A DNA stretch of 64,000 nt from Rugalucina vietnamica (GCA_964017185.1 OZ024878.1:14021351-14085350); one strand, 5' to 3'. Shown: positions 1-11,374, counted from the stretch's first letter. The notes: generated by a model not told the origin, from the letters alone. A program made the numbers and translations.

Positions 1-100
1 GGAGCTAACCTTATTGCCGACCTACGTTGAGCATATTTGGGGGCAAGTATTATTGTACGTGGTGAATAGAATCCCATGTTTGATGTAGCTGTTGTACAAA

Positions 101-335
101 TGAGCCGCCCCGTGGGAAAACCAACAATGTGGTTTCCGAACAGGTCTGACACAAACCGGCCTGTACAAGCACAGAAAATAGCCAGAAGCTTGAAATTCTG
201 GAGTTAAGTAGAGGAGGAATTGTAATATCCGAGTAGCGAAAACAAAGGCGCTGATCAGCTTCGCGGTTACCGCGAAGCTGATCTGCGCATTTGTTTTCGC
301 CTATGCAGATTGTTGGTTTTCCCATGAGGCGGCTC
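101..335 (-). mobile_element. MITE-B copy 1 (hairpin element, TIR GAGCCGCC...)
   Basis: The ends are GAGCCGCCCCGTGGGAAAAC and its near-complement CCCATGAGGCGGCTC. AAAT stands immediately outside both ends, a 4-bp target duplication. The interior has a long hairpin: GCGAAAACAAAGGCGCTGAT then CAGCTTCGCGGTTACCGCG and back. Translation of the minus strand gives ENKCADQLRGNREADQRLCF, which recurs in every copy and is a product of the hairpin sequence, not evidence of a protein. Confidence 0.8.
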
Positions 336-1253
336 AAATGGTGAATCAATTTGTTTCTCTTTAGACAGCTCTTGCTGAAGTTTTCAAGTGGCACAGGAAT
401 ACTAACAATAAAATCAGACTAGTATTTTTGGTACTTTTGCAGTGGAAACGACCCGTTGTTTCTCACACTATCAGTTATTTTACATATCACCAACAGGTCA
501 GAAAAACATTTTTATGACAATTCCATCAAACACCAGCTGTCTGATTTATAACACGAGTCAATTCATTCCAAAACCTGTTGATGGAGGCTTTCATTATACA
601 CGAACAATCAACTCGGAATTACGCGATGTTGTCCGCATCCATGATACCCAGCAGTAGATGGTATCCGGATTTTTCAATATCTGTCTGAGAAAGTCAGACT
701 GGAACGCAACAATCGGGCGCCGAAACGCAACCATCGGGCGCGCAAACCGTCGAAGACGTATACCTGCACGAATGAGCTTACGAGAGCTAACAGTTGTAAG
801 CGTAAATTGTAATATTATCAATGAAATTTTCCCATCGTTTCGCAAAAATAGCACAGAAAGAAAACAATGCCAATGAAATTGTTGCAGACAATACACATCT
901 GTTCCGAACAAAAGCATGATTCTGAGTAACGCTAATATTCCCATAGTAAAACAAGGTGCTTTCCGAGTGATCTCGATTGTTTTTGTTAATGACAGAATGA
1001 CCCATAAGTCAAGATACCCCTTTATAGACTGAGTTTATTGTTCTCACAAATGTGCATTTTATTGTCAACAATGCGGAGCACTTAGTATTTTACAGTAGCG
1101 GTAAGATTACGCAGATTCTGCAGAAATCAGGAATCAAACCATTCATGTCATTGCGGGTAGGAAAATATCCCAGAATATCTAGCTAAAATCATTTTATTTT
1201 ACAGTCCAACATACTCGAACCCGCATAAAATATGGTTTACAGTGTTACACTTT

Positions 1254-1255
<2 letters not shown>
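336..1255. other. No gene seen
   Basis: The sequence is AT-rich with several short frames on both strands (up to 116 codons) that overlap each other and show no domain. A small direct repeat ATCGGGCGC-RAAACGCAAC-ATCGGGCGC lies near 713-740. Confidence 0.6.
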
Positions 1256-1292
<37 letters not shown>

Positions 1293-1321
1293 GTCGTCGT
1301 CGTCGTCGTCATCACCATCAT

Positions 1322-1363
<42 letters not shown>

Positions 1364-1370
1364 CGACATC
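1256..1370. repeat. Compound trinucleotide microsatellite (TCA/TCG/CAG)
   Basis: The order is TCA repeats, CGT repeats, TCA repeats, then CAG with CAA repeats. In one frame this gives runs of His, Arg, His and Gln with an ATG upstream. There is no flanking coding signal, so I treat it as a microsatellite. Confidence 0.85.
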
Positions 1371-1471
1371 TGCTGCTGCTACAGGTACTACTCTACTACA
1401 TAGACACTTCTACTACAGTGTACTTACCACTAACCACTAATACAGTGACAAACCACTAATACAGTGACAAA

Positions 1472-2474
1472 CCACAGGCGCTCGACGACTGGACCCATTT
1501 TTTTCTTTTTTTTTTTCTTTTTTTTTTTTTTTGCATTTTCACCAGTTTGAAGACCCTTACGATATGTTCATGCAATTATTTTACCTTTAAAACTTTTCTA
1601 TCAATCCTCAATCAACCCTCGTCTATGGGCTACTATATAGACAAGGTCGGAAACGCGGTGTCCTAGTTTTATTGGGGTCGTGGGATTCTCCGCATCTCAA
1701 ACTCGTACTTCACCCTTTACCGTTATTTCAATGCTGAGTGTGTACTTATGAGCGACTTTGTAAAAGGTCTCACCCATTGCCTTCGTCAAAAATAAGCATA
1801 GTCGCCCGTAAACTTATATTTTATACCACCACCTGTCTACTTGGATGGGATCCCGAATGTTTTTGTATGGTGACCTTTCGTTTCTAGAAATCAGTGGAAG
1901 GTCACTGTAAATATCGTATGAGAGAATCAATCCTACTGGATAATTGTATTGCATTGTTGCCATGACACTAGATCACAAAGTGTTTTGACTGGATATTAAA
2001 TCGCAACCTATGAAAACCATTGTAACACATATCACGCGCTGGCGTAACACGTCGTGTGACCAGTGTATTTATAGTAATATCACGGCTAGAATGCCGATTT
2101 CATTCGGGATGCCCTCCAATTCTGTAGAATGCTTTAATTGTTAGTTTTTACGGGCGGTTGTGTTTAATTTGAATGAAGGCAATGGGCGAGACATTTTACA
2201 AAGACACTCATGTGTTGACAGCCAGCATTGAAATAACGGTAAAGGGTGAAGTATGAGTTTGAGATGCGGGGAATCCCATGACCCAAATAAAACTAGGACA
2301 CCGCGTTTCCGACCTTGTCTATATAGTAACCCATAGACAAGGGTTGATTGAGGATTGATAGAAAAGGTTTTAAAGATAAAATAATTGCATGAATATATCG
2401 TAAGGGTCTCCAAACGGGTGAAAATGCAAAAAAAAAAAAAAAAAAAAAAAAGTCCAGTCGTCGAGCGCCTGTGG
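1472..2474. mobile_element. 1.0-kb element with ~335-bp terminal inverted repeats
   Basis: CCACAGGCGCTCGACGACTG at 1472 and its complement ending at 2474 begin inverted repeats that can be followed for about 335 bp on each side (1472-1812 and 2143-2474), including the poly-T/poly-A tract and the AGACAAGGTCGGAAACGCGG segment. ACAAA stands outside both ends (1467-1471 and 2475-2479). Because CCAC also follows on the right, the target duplication could be 5 to 9 bp. The spacer has no recognisable gene. Long TIRs with a 9-bp duplication would suggest a Mutator-like element, but that is only one reading. Confidence 0.75.
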
Positions 2475-2479
2475 ACAAA

Positions 2480-3118
2480 CCACTAATGCAGTGACAAACT
2501 ACTGTGTATTTTAGTGCTGCTGCTTCTACTATTGATGATGATGATGCTAATGATGACGACGACCATGATGATGATGGTTCTACTTCTACTGTTTCTACTG
2601 CCAATAATAATTATAATACATGTATAATAAAATTGTACTTTAACTTGTGACAGTTTTAACCGGACTCCGAAGCCGCGGAGAGGTTCGGAATTAGCCACAA
2701 CGAAGCGATGGCTGTGTCCCAGCTTGACTGATAAAATATTGACTTGGACGTTAAGCCAAACCCAAATTTACATGTACTAGCAGTGATTTGTTAGCTTGTC
2801 CAACTGGTGATTGTCTCGAAACTTCTCGAACAACCCACAATGCAAGTTTTTGTAGAAAATTTCAAAAGCAATAAAAATATATTCATACTCAAAACGTCGG
2901 CTCATGTTACAGCCAAGTCGGTTTAAAAGACAAACAGAAGCACCAAATGCTTATCAGCATTTTTCTGCACAATCTCAGCGAAGATAAAATATGACAAATG
3001 GGGGATTTTGAATGCAAAACAATTAGAGAATGCGTGGCTTCTGAATTCCCCTCTTGTCAAATCATGTCTACGCTGGCTATTGATGAAAATCAACCATCCA
3101 TAGGGGGCAAGGTAAAAT
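2480..3118. other. No gene seen
   Basis: A GATGATGATG-rich simple stretch at about 2533-2575, a SINE-B trace at 2722 and otherwise AT-rich sequence. Confidence 0.6.
2722..2775 (+). repeat. Possible SINE-B 3' end fragment
   Basis: GCTTGACTGATAAAATATTG followed by ACTTGGACGTTAAGCC resembles the last 50 bases of SINE-B, with an internal deletion. The match is short. Confidence 0.35.
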
Positions 3119-3185
3119 GCGAGTTGCAAGTCGCGAGTTGCAAGTGGCGAGTTGAAAACTGCGAGCTGCGAGTTAAAAATTGCAA
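3119..3185. repeat. 14-bp minisatellite, about 4-5 imperfect units
   Basis: Variants of GCGAGTTGCAAGTG follow one another (GAGTTGCAAGTC, GCGAGTTGCAAGTG, GCGAGTTGAAAACT, GCGAGCTGCGAGTT). Confidence 0.7.
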
Positions 3186-3489
3186 GAGGCCCAACGAAAG
3201 CAGGTAGGGTATGTACGTTATTTGGTCGTAGGCGCATTTTAACGCAACAAGTCTCATTTTTGTTTTGTTGTTCATAAAATGCTGGTGGTCTTTTATAGCT
3301 GCACGTGCATCACCAATAAGAACAGAAAAGATGAAAGAAAAGGGACCACAGTGACTGTGTCCATGTATACTAATTCTAAGATCATGTCGTTGGTAACATT
3401 TGCTTTTCCTTTTGAAATCAATGCTTTGTTGTTGTTTTTTTTTTTTTCTTTCTTTTTTTTCCTTTTCTTGGAAGGGTTGCCCATGTTTT

Positions 3490-3714
3490 CATCAGGAAAA
3501 CATGTACATGTAATATTTACTCCCTTATACCCCATTTTTATATAGCAAAACTTTTTTATTTTTGATCCAAAACATAGATTGTAGGTACCCACGATCTATT
3601 TGTGATTATGTCTAGAGCAAAAATGTTGAAAATGTCAAACTTTTTTTCTGGTGACATTTTCATTTTTTTTACAGGTGAAAAAATCTCTATATTGCATGGG
3701 TTGGTTTTCGTCAT
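3490..3714 (+). mobile_element. MITE-A copy 1, palindrome collapsed
   Basis: The left end is CATCAGGAAAACATGTACAT and the right end is ATTGCATGGGTTGGTTTTCG. The core keeps CCAAAACATAGATTGTAGGT, but most of the central palindrome is missing, leaving a degenerate second arm. Confidence 0.7.
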
Positions 3715-3764
3715 GTGATAGAGACCAGATTGCTCGCCTGTGCAAGGTATCATAAAAAGCATAT

Positions 3765-4147
3765 GAGCCTGTGTAAGAGAAAAGCAAGAAACTGCATATG
3801 CGAAAACAAAGGCGCAGACCAGCTGTGCAGTAAATGCACAGCTGATCAGCGTCTTTGTTTTCGCTACACGGGTAGTACAATCCCTCTTCTTCCTAAATCC
3901 GAAACTTCAAGCTTCTAGCCCTTTTCTGTAACTCTTTTTTTTTCTTTCTTTTCTTTTTTTTTTAATTCAGTTTTACGTCCCTTTCAAGATTATTTCAGCT
4001 CATATGAGACGGGCCAATCAGTAGGTGGGCGAAAACGGGAGGACCCCGAGAAAAACCACTTGGCACACCCGCTTCTGTAACTGTACAGCCCGGTTTGTGT
4101 GGGACCTGGTCGGAACCCAAATTGTTGGTTTTCTCACGCACAGGCTC
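3765..4147 (+). mobile_element. MITE-B copy 2, split by a SINE
   Basis: GAGCCTGTGTAAGAG at the left and CTCACGCACAGGCTC at the right are the ends, with ATAT outside both. The hairpin stem differs from other copies: CAGCTGTGCA pairs with TGCACAGCTG, where most copies have CAGCTTCGCGG. A SINE-A occupies 3934-4072. Confidence 0.8.
3934..4072 (-). repeat. SINE-A copy inserted in a MITE-B element
   Basis: A T-rich left end (reverse A tail) is followed by the complement of the SINE-A body (GAGACGGGCCAATCAGTAGG and CCCCGAGAAAAACCACTTGG). TTCTGTAACT is present on both sides (3924-3933 and 4073-4082), which is a 10-bp target duplication. The surrounding sequence is a MITE-B copy that continues on either side, so the SINE is the younger insertion. 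Confidence 0.75.
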
Positions 4148-4623
4148 ATATTGAATCTTTCAAGAGTGCTGGAACCACAAACCTCTTGACTTTACTCAAA
4201 GCAAACTTTGGGTAAGTAATTTTTAATTGTGTTGTATAATCGTCACGAAAACGGAGTTATACATTTTTGAAGTGTTTTAATATGACAAAGAAATAAAATT
4301 CGATTACTGCAATCTGCAAAAAATGATGCAAGAAAGATAAAACATGCACGTGCCGGCGTGCAATAAATGATTATAATTACCAGTAATGAACTTTAAATTA
4401 TTTTATCGTGTAAGTAATTAACTTTTGTTTCCTGGTTCCGAAATGAAGGAAGGGACCTTTTGTTTAACATGCGTTTTCAATTACTTATTTATAGTTCAAT
4501 GTCCTCGTCAACAATTTTTCAGTAATGTCAGGACGAAATTTAATAATTTGAATAGGCCAGTTAACCCTTATATATCAGTTGTGTGGCGACTCATTGGTTT
4601 GAGCGTCCAGTATTTGTCGATAT

Positions 4624-4809
4624 CATCAGGAAAACATGTCCGTGAAATGTATACCCCCGGAAACCCCACTTTTATAAGGTAAAACTGGGGTTTGCAGGGG
4701 TATACATATTTTTCCAAAACATAGATAGTGGGTACTCGTTAGAACCGCCCCACCCGAGGTGGTTCTAACGTGTACCCACACCACAATCTATGTTTTGTGC
4801 AAAAAAAAA
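4624..4809 (+). mobile_element. MITE-A copy 2, right end lost
   Basis: CATCAGGAAAACATGTCCGT begins the copy, followed by the ACCCCACTTTTATAAGGTAA segment and a full central palindrome around GTTAGAACCGCC. The element stops just after the palindrome, where the 4812-6310 element begins, so the right third was removed or never joined. Confidence 0.75.
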
Positions 4810-4811
4810 GA

Positions 4812-6310
4812 AACCAGAGGACCAATGGTCCTGTAAACGCTCACCTGAGATCTGCTGCATATACCAATAAACATGTTTGAATATTATGGTATTTAACTCC
4901 AGTGCAGGGGCAGATAAAGCCCTGGGGCCATTTTCTTTTTTCAGAATCTTCAATATTCCGTCCATTTGCCAATTTCCTGCTGGCTTTTCCCTTCAAATGA
5001 CATTTTAACAGTTTTCCCAATTCAAATGCAAAGGCAACCCATGTTGACCTTGCCATATTATATAAACTTGGTCCAGGTCATCACAGGGTCATGATTTATA
5101 TATACATTGGAGTACTTTAGCCATCAATGCTTCATACCAAGTTTCCTTGAAATCAAACTATCAGAGAAGAAGATTTTTGATGGGTTGTTACCATATATGG
5201 GCATGGCGGCCATCTTGGTCATGTGACCTAAATTATTAATATACACATTGGTTCCCCCATCCTATGGATGCTTCACATATAATTTGGCTTTAATTGGCCA
5301 AGCGGTTTCAGAGAAGAAGATGTTTGAATATTTTGGTAATATACATGTATATTGCCCGGGATGCGGCCATATAAGCCATTGGGTCCAACTTTTTTTAAAA
5401 TCATTAATATTCAGTCACCCATTTCCTGCAAGATTTTAACCTCAAATGACTTTTTAAATTTTTTCCCAATTCAAATGCATAGGCGACCTATGTTGACCTT
5501 ATCATAAAATAGGTCAAGGTCACCACAGGGTAATGATTTATATACACATTGTAGTACTTTAGCCATCAATGCTTCATGCGAAATTTCTTTGAAATCGGTC
5601 CACCAGTTCCAGAGTAGAAGATTTTTGAAGGGTTTTTATCGAAAATGGGCATGGTGGCCATCTTGGTCATGTGACCTAGATTATTTATATACACTGATTC
5701 CCCCATTTTATAGATGCTTCACATAAAATTTGGTTTTGATTTACCAAGAGGTTTCAGAGGAGAAGACGTTTGAATATTATGGAGTTATACATGTATATTG
5801 CCCCGGGGTGGGGGCACATGAGCCCCTGGGGTCCAATTTTTTCAGAATCATTAATTTTCAGTCCTACTGCCCATTTCCTGCAAGATTTTCACCTCAAATG
5901 ACTTTTTAAAAGTTTTCCCCATTCAAATGCATTGGCGACCTATGTTGACCTTGCCGTAAAATAGGTCAAGGTCATCACAGGTTCATGATTTATATACACA
6001 TTAGAGTGCTTGAGCCATTGATGCTTCACGCCAAGTTTCATTGAAATCGGTCCACCGGTTCTGGAGAAGAAGAATTTGAAGATCTTTTTCCATATATGGG
6101 CATGGCGGCCATCTTGGTCATGTGACCTGGATTATTTATATACACATTGGTTCCCCCTTCCTATAGATGTTTCATATAAAATTTGGCTTTGATTGGCCAA
6201 GCGGTTTCAGAGAAGAAGATGTTTGAAAATGGTGGACGACGACGACGGACGGACGCCGGATCATGGCCATCCTATAAGCTCATCTTGTGAGCCTAACGGC
6301 TCAGGTGAGC
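4812..6310. mobile_element. 1.5-kb dispersed element with internal ~450-bp repeats
   Basis: It begins AACCAGAGGACCAATGGTCC and GCTCACCTGAG, and ends CTCAGGTGAGC. Internally, ATGGCGGCCATCTTGGTCAT, TTTATATACACATTG, CCATTTCCTGCAAGATTTT and GGCGACCTATGTTGACCTT recur. The TTTATATAYACATT landmark falls at about 5095, 5540 and 5992, so the unit is ~450 bp. A second family member lies at 46130-46850. Before the right end is a GGACGGACG tract. I see no protein in it. Confidence 0.7.
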
Positions 6311-6879
6311 TAAAAATATCAAAATATTTCTACTGAAATTTTCGTAATGATTGCAACCGAAAGAATCATTTTCAGAGACTCTGTGCGCGTGTGTGTGAGC
6401 GAGTGGTGGGGCTGGCACGGTGAACGGCAACATGAGCTAGCCTGAACCAGAGAGGCCTTAGCCAGAACATGGTGATTAGTTTTAATTCTATAAATTTAAA
6501 TATAAAAGGCAGCAAAGTGGCAGTGCTTGGAATGTCCTGTTGTTTGTTCATTATGTAAAGCAAGGTTTAAATGCTTATCAGCTGTCGGTTTTAGTGTAAA
6601 CTTCATTTTCAGAGTACAGACTGCCTTTGTCAGAGTCGTGTTATGTAAGAAGCTCATCAACTCTTATCTTTGCTATTACTGTCAGTAGGAGAGGCTTCAA
6701 CCTGGGGCTTCATGCTCGATAGCTTGTCAGTTCCCCTTGTGTATTTTATTCTTGAGTAACCGTATGCAGGGCCGTTTGTGCTGGTACATCCTTGCAATTG
6801 AGAGCGAGGTTGGGATGCCACCAAACCGGTTTGATCCCCCAAGTATTACTGGCCTTTCCAAGGCGGTATTTTTCTACTG

Positions 6880-7090
6880 GTTTTATTTGTTTTACGTTTT
6901 GATGGTGATTTTTTTGTGCTTTTGGCACAATTTCTGTGCGTTTTTATGTTCAGTTAATGACAATTGAGTGGCCACCTATAGGGAAATAGTTGCTCACTCA
7001 GCTTATGATATGTTCTATTTGAATAAGTACCTGATTTTCCTACCTCGGGTTTTAGGGTGGCGCACATGTTCTATTGATCGTTGCTTGTTT
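6880..7090 (+). repeat. Dispersed repeat family D, fragment
   Basis: The segment TTGAGTGGCCACCTATAGGG, AAATAGTTGCTCACTCAGC and TAAGTACCTGATTTTCC matches the well-preserved copy at 42504-43184. The upstream half has diverged beyond recognition. Confidence 0.5.
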
Positions 7091-7273
7091 TTACCTTTTC
7101 ACGTAATTGTAATGACAATTTTCGAGTTCAAAGCAAAGTTTATAGAACTACCAACATATTCATAATCAAATGATGTGTGACTGTTATATTCAAATTTTTG
7201 TCCAGTTAGATCAACCATGCTGAGAATTAAACTGAAGCTTCTGAGATAGGTGGGGGCATTATCACCATCATCG

Positions 7274-7274
<1 letters not shown>

Positions 7275-7311
<37 letters not shown>

Positions 7312-7328
7312 TTATTATTATTATTATT
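7275..7328. repeat. (ATT)n microsatellite
   Basis: About 18 ATT units with one interruption (TTATTTTATT). Confidence 0.9.
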
Positions 7329-8671
7329 GCATTTTATATACTTTATATTTTACGAAGATCAACAAAATCGTACTGTAGTATAATGTAGTATAATGACAAC
7401 GAAAGGACAACAGCAGTAACATCACAAAACAAATTATGATAAATAAAATCAGGATAGTGATAATAATAAGATATGTGAAAATGTTTATATCTGTACGTTC
7501 TTATTTGTTCATCAACGTTTACAAAGCCAATAAAAATAAATTTCAGAGACAAAAAATATCAATTCAAAATAAAAACGAATAGTTTCCACTTACCGCATTA
7601 TATTGGAATAAATTTCCAACATCTTGCTGAGTAACAAAAGTTGAACGAGAGAGAGAAAGAATGACACACGTTAGCAATGTTTAATACACCATTGATTCAT
7701 AAAACAAAACAATCGGCTACTGTGGCAGCAATGCCAGTCTTATTTTCCAGGCAGCCAATCGGCGTGAAGCAATCTGGAAGCAACAAGTCGCAGAGCGCCG
7801 ATTCCAGGAGTAGGAGGTTCTTGAATACAATACACAATAGACAATACGCCGATTCTCTCTCGGGAATTAAGGCAAAACTTAATTAATTCTTCAGGTTGGA
7901 GCAGAAACGATGATTTTATAAACAGTAGCAATGTACTTGTCTTTAGTTGCGGTTAGCCAGATAAATAAATCAGGCCAGACTAAGTGAATTTTGTGGTTTC
8001 TGAAGCAGTGAAATTTTGTGGTTTTGCGAGGTGTTGTGTTTTTATGTGATGCAACAACAAAAGCAAAAACTACAACAATAACAACAGCAACAATTGCAAA
8101 TTGATTTATTTCGTTATCTTGTTGATGTTTACTGAAAGAAAAAAATCGTTCACACAAATGTTGATATTTGAAATCGTTTTGCTTTTCGTCTTGAGAAAAA
8201 TTGCTTTAAAATCATCTGACATTCATGAAATGCAATGGCAATGCTCTGTATAGTTTTTAAGGCCTTTTTGGCTGTAGCGTCAGATTATATCATCAAGCAT
8301 CAAATATTTTCATCTTGTGGAGGATTCCTACTCTTTGCCAGTACGAACTATAATTAAGGAACAAGTGTTTCATATTTTTGCTATTAATCATTAAGCGAGA
8401 TATTGGTTTATTCTTTTGATTGATTGATTTACGGACAGGTTCAATTATATTTCCCCAGACAAATTTTCTATGTTGTATAACCAGATGATAACTGGTTTGA
8501 TAATTCTGGTGGTCTTCTTTTGAACTCGTATCCGTGTCATATAAGGATTGGGACATTGCGGTCAGTTACTCCCTTTTTAATGAGTATTTGTTGTGTAAAA
8601 TGTTTACGAAACAGACCAATTTCCTCTATATATCTCGACGGCTCGTGAGCAAAGTCATGTCCACTGACATC
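7329..8671. other. No gene seen
   Basis: AT-rich single-copy sequence. The short frames (63-88 codons) are unrelated to anything I know. (CAA)-rich simple sequence lies near 8050-8095. Confidence 0.6.
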
Positions 8672-9383
8672 GTATATTTCGTTAGCTTCATTTGCTGTTC
8701 TAATCCTTCGTTAGCCTCGTTTACTGTTCTAATATTTCGTTAGCCTCGATTGCTCTTCGAATATTTCGTTAGCCTCGATTGTTCTTTGAATATTTCGCTT
8801 TTTTTTTTGCTCTTCGAATATTTCGTTAGCTTTGTTTTCTCTTCGAATATTTCGTTAGCCTCGTTTGCTGTTCGAATATTTCGTTAGCTTTTTTTTTTTG
8901 CTCTTCGAATATTTCGTTAGCCTTGTTTGCTCTTCGAATATTTCGTTAGCCTCGTTTGCTATTCGAATGTTTCGTTAGCCTCGTTTGCTCTTCGAATATT
9001 TCGTTAGCCTCGTTTGCTCTTCGAATATTCCGTTAGCCTCGTTTGCTTTTTGAACGTTTCCTCTTCGAATATTTCGTAAGCCTCGTTTCCTCTTCGAATA
9101 TTTCGTTAGCCTCGTTTGCTCTTTGGATATTTCGTTAGCCTCGTTTGCTCTTTGGATATTTCGTTGGCCTCGTTTGCTCTTCTAATATTTTGTTAGCTTC
9201 GTTTGCTCTTTGAATATTTCGTTAGCCTCGTTTGCTCTTCTTATATTTCGTTAGCCTCGTTTGCTCTTCGAATATTACGTTAGCCTCTTTAATTTTGTTA
9301 TTCGAATATTAGCCTTGATTTTTGTAATATCTCGTTCTTCGAATATTTCTTTCACATCATTTGCACTTCGAATATTTCGTCTC
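8672..9383. repeat. 29-bp satellite array, about 24 units
   Basis: The unit is TTTCGTTAGCCTCGTTTG plus CTCTTCGAATA. Unit starts at 8941 and 8970 give the 29-bp period. Units differ at single bases, and some have a T-run or a deletion in place of GCCTCG. GAATATTTC is the most constant part. There are no spacers and no flanking genes. Confidence 0.88.
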
Positions 9384-9686
9384 GTCAGTTTTCCTTTTTT
9401 ACATGTATTACTTCATTTTTAACAAACATGTATACAGCATTTAAAATAAAATAATGTAGATACGTATATTTTAACCGGGTAGAATATTTCTATTTTCCAA
9501 AAAAAAAAAAAAACTTGCATCAATGAGTTCGTACACCTGTTTATTGAAAATATGAAAATTGAAGTAATTATGATTCAATGATTAGATGAATTGATCGAGG
9601 AACAAATGTGAAATTTGCTTGAAAACTCAGAAGAAAACGTTTACGGGTCTTTCATGTCTGTGTTTCACTTGTTTAGCCTGTAAGAG

Positions 9687-9964
9687 CATTACGAAAACAC
9701 GCCCATGTAATATATAGATTTTTCCTAACTTGTAAAAATTGAAAAATTTCAACAGAAAATTTTTGATATTTTTCTTATTTTTGCTCAAAACATAGATTGT
9801 GGGTACACGTTAGAACCGCCTCGCCGAGGCGGTTCTAACGAGTACCCACAATCTATGTTTTGGAGCAAAAATAAGAAAAATAGGTATCCCCTCCATACCC
9901 CAGTTTTGCTATGTAAAAGTGGGGTTCAAGGGGGTATACATTACACGGACATGTTTTCGTGATG
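9687..9964 (-). mobile_element. MITE-A copy 3, complete
   Basis: CATTACGAAAACACGCCCAT and the complement of CATCACGAAAACATGTCCGT form imperfect TIRs of about 28 bp. The central palindrome, 9770-9873, is complete with both conserved pairing defects. The segment ATACCCCAGTTTTGCTATGT that separates the hairpin from one end marks the orientation. Confidence 0.88.
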
Positions 9965-10875
9965 GTGTCAGGTGTAGGCTAATTTGGAAGAGGAAACTTA
10001 TAAGTACGAGATAGTATATCCAAAGAGGAATTCTACACTTGGTCAGACAGGTGTGAAACTTGTCACGGCGATTTTCTACTTCACTAGCTAAGCATATGAG
10101 AAAAATTATTTTTGCACGTAAAATTTTCACACCCACCCTACCCAAATGTCTCAACTATTATGCCTAACCCACCTCCGTTACCGTTGATTGTATTTTACTT
10201 CCTAACTAGTCCATATTCAAAGGAAATGTCAACTGAGCTTTTGAGGGCGCAGGTAATAGCGTACAGTATACTTGAAGGTAGTCGGAATTAGAGACCGATT
10301 TCCAAAGAACCTAAGTTTTATAGCCCGCGACCCCACGCGCTGTAAGCATTTTGGGATGACAAGTTTCTATTGTGAACGTGTTTTGGGGACCAGATGGTGC
10401 GGTTTCAAAATTACTGAAGACCGTTTAAAATGGCCGTGGAATGAGTGCATTAACATTAAGACCAGGTGTGCTGATAAGCCTATACCGGCTTTGTGAAAAC
10501 CTGACACTTTCATTTCATATTGACTACTCTTTCAAATTAACATTTTTTCATACAAACTATTCTTTTCTAGAATTTTGTACCGAGAAATTTTATTTATCTG
10601 AGACAGGTGTTTGTTTAAGAATTTGTCCGAGACGAACCGAACTCGAATAATTTTAATCAAGTTTCGTGAACGCTTTGCCTTACAAGGCCATGCCTTTGGT
10701 TTTACGTTTGTGTTGTTTCTGGCGCTTACTTATTTTCGTTTCTGCTCACAAATTAGAAGAAAAATATAAAATTTATTCGTTATATCGACAGTATTCTGTG
10801 ATGCCAATCGACGATGACTGTTACGTGGTGAAAATTGTACAGTTCTTATGTTCATGTTCGGTTTGGATTTCTTAT
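9965..10875. other. No gene seen
   Basis: Single-copy sequence between a MITE-A and a MITE-B. The longest frame (10666-10992) runs into the MITE-B, so it is not a gene. Confidence 0.6.
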
Positions 10876-11108
10876 GAGCCCGGACGCGAAAAACCCGGTC
10901 TTGGGGGTTTCTGCAGGTGCGTCATAAATCGGCCTGTACAGTCACAGAAGCAGGATAGAGGCTTGGAATATTGGCTATACGTAGAAGAGTAATTGTGCTA
11001 TCTCAGTAGCGAAAACAAAGGCGCTGATCAGCTTCGCAGATACTGCGAAGCTGATCAGCGCCTTTGTTTTCGCATAGGCAAAATTCCGGTTTCCTCTTGA
11101 CGCGGCTC
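10876..11108 (-). mobile_element. MITE-B copy 3
   Basis: The ends are GAGCCCGGACGCGAAAAACC and CTTGACGCGGCTC, with TTAT outside both (10872-10875 and 11109-11112). The hairpin is GATCAGCTTCGCAG-ATA-CTGCGAAGCTGATC in two arms, flanked by GCGAAAACAAAGGCGCT and its complement. Confidence 0.82.
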
Positions 11109-11374
11109 TTATGTCAACGTATGTAAAAGACCACATTTCTTGGAATATTGCTGCTCATTTAGTTCACCATCACGGTTCTTATGATAGTTTGCCTCTTTGG
11201 CATTTCCAATTTGCTTTTTATGCGTGGCTTTGCTTTTCGTGATGTCCATTCGATAATTCTTAGTACCAACGATTGTGTACCTAGAAAATGGTGAAGTGGT
11301 CACTTCAGGCAATCTTCAGTAAATCAGTGTCAATGGTAATGAAACGGTTGACGCACTTTAGTTCTACTTACACC

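Noticed and set aside
1232..1459. Open frame with poly-His, poly-Arg and poly-Gln runs
   Set aside because: It is the translation of a compound trinucleotide microsatellite with no coding context on either side.
8672..9383. CRISPR-like array of short direct repeats
   Set aside because: The 29-bp units are contiguous with no unique spacers, the genome context is eukaryotic and there are no cas genes.
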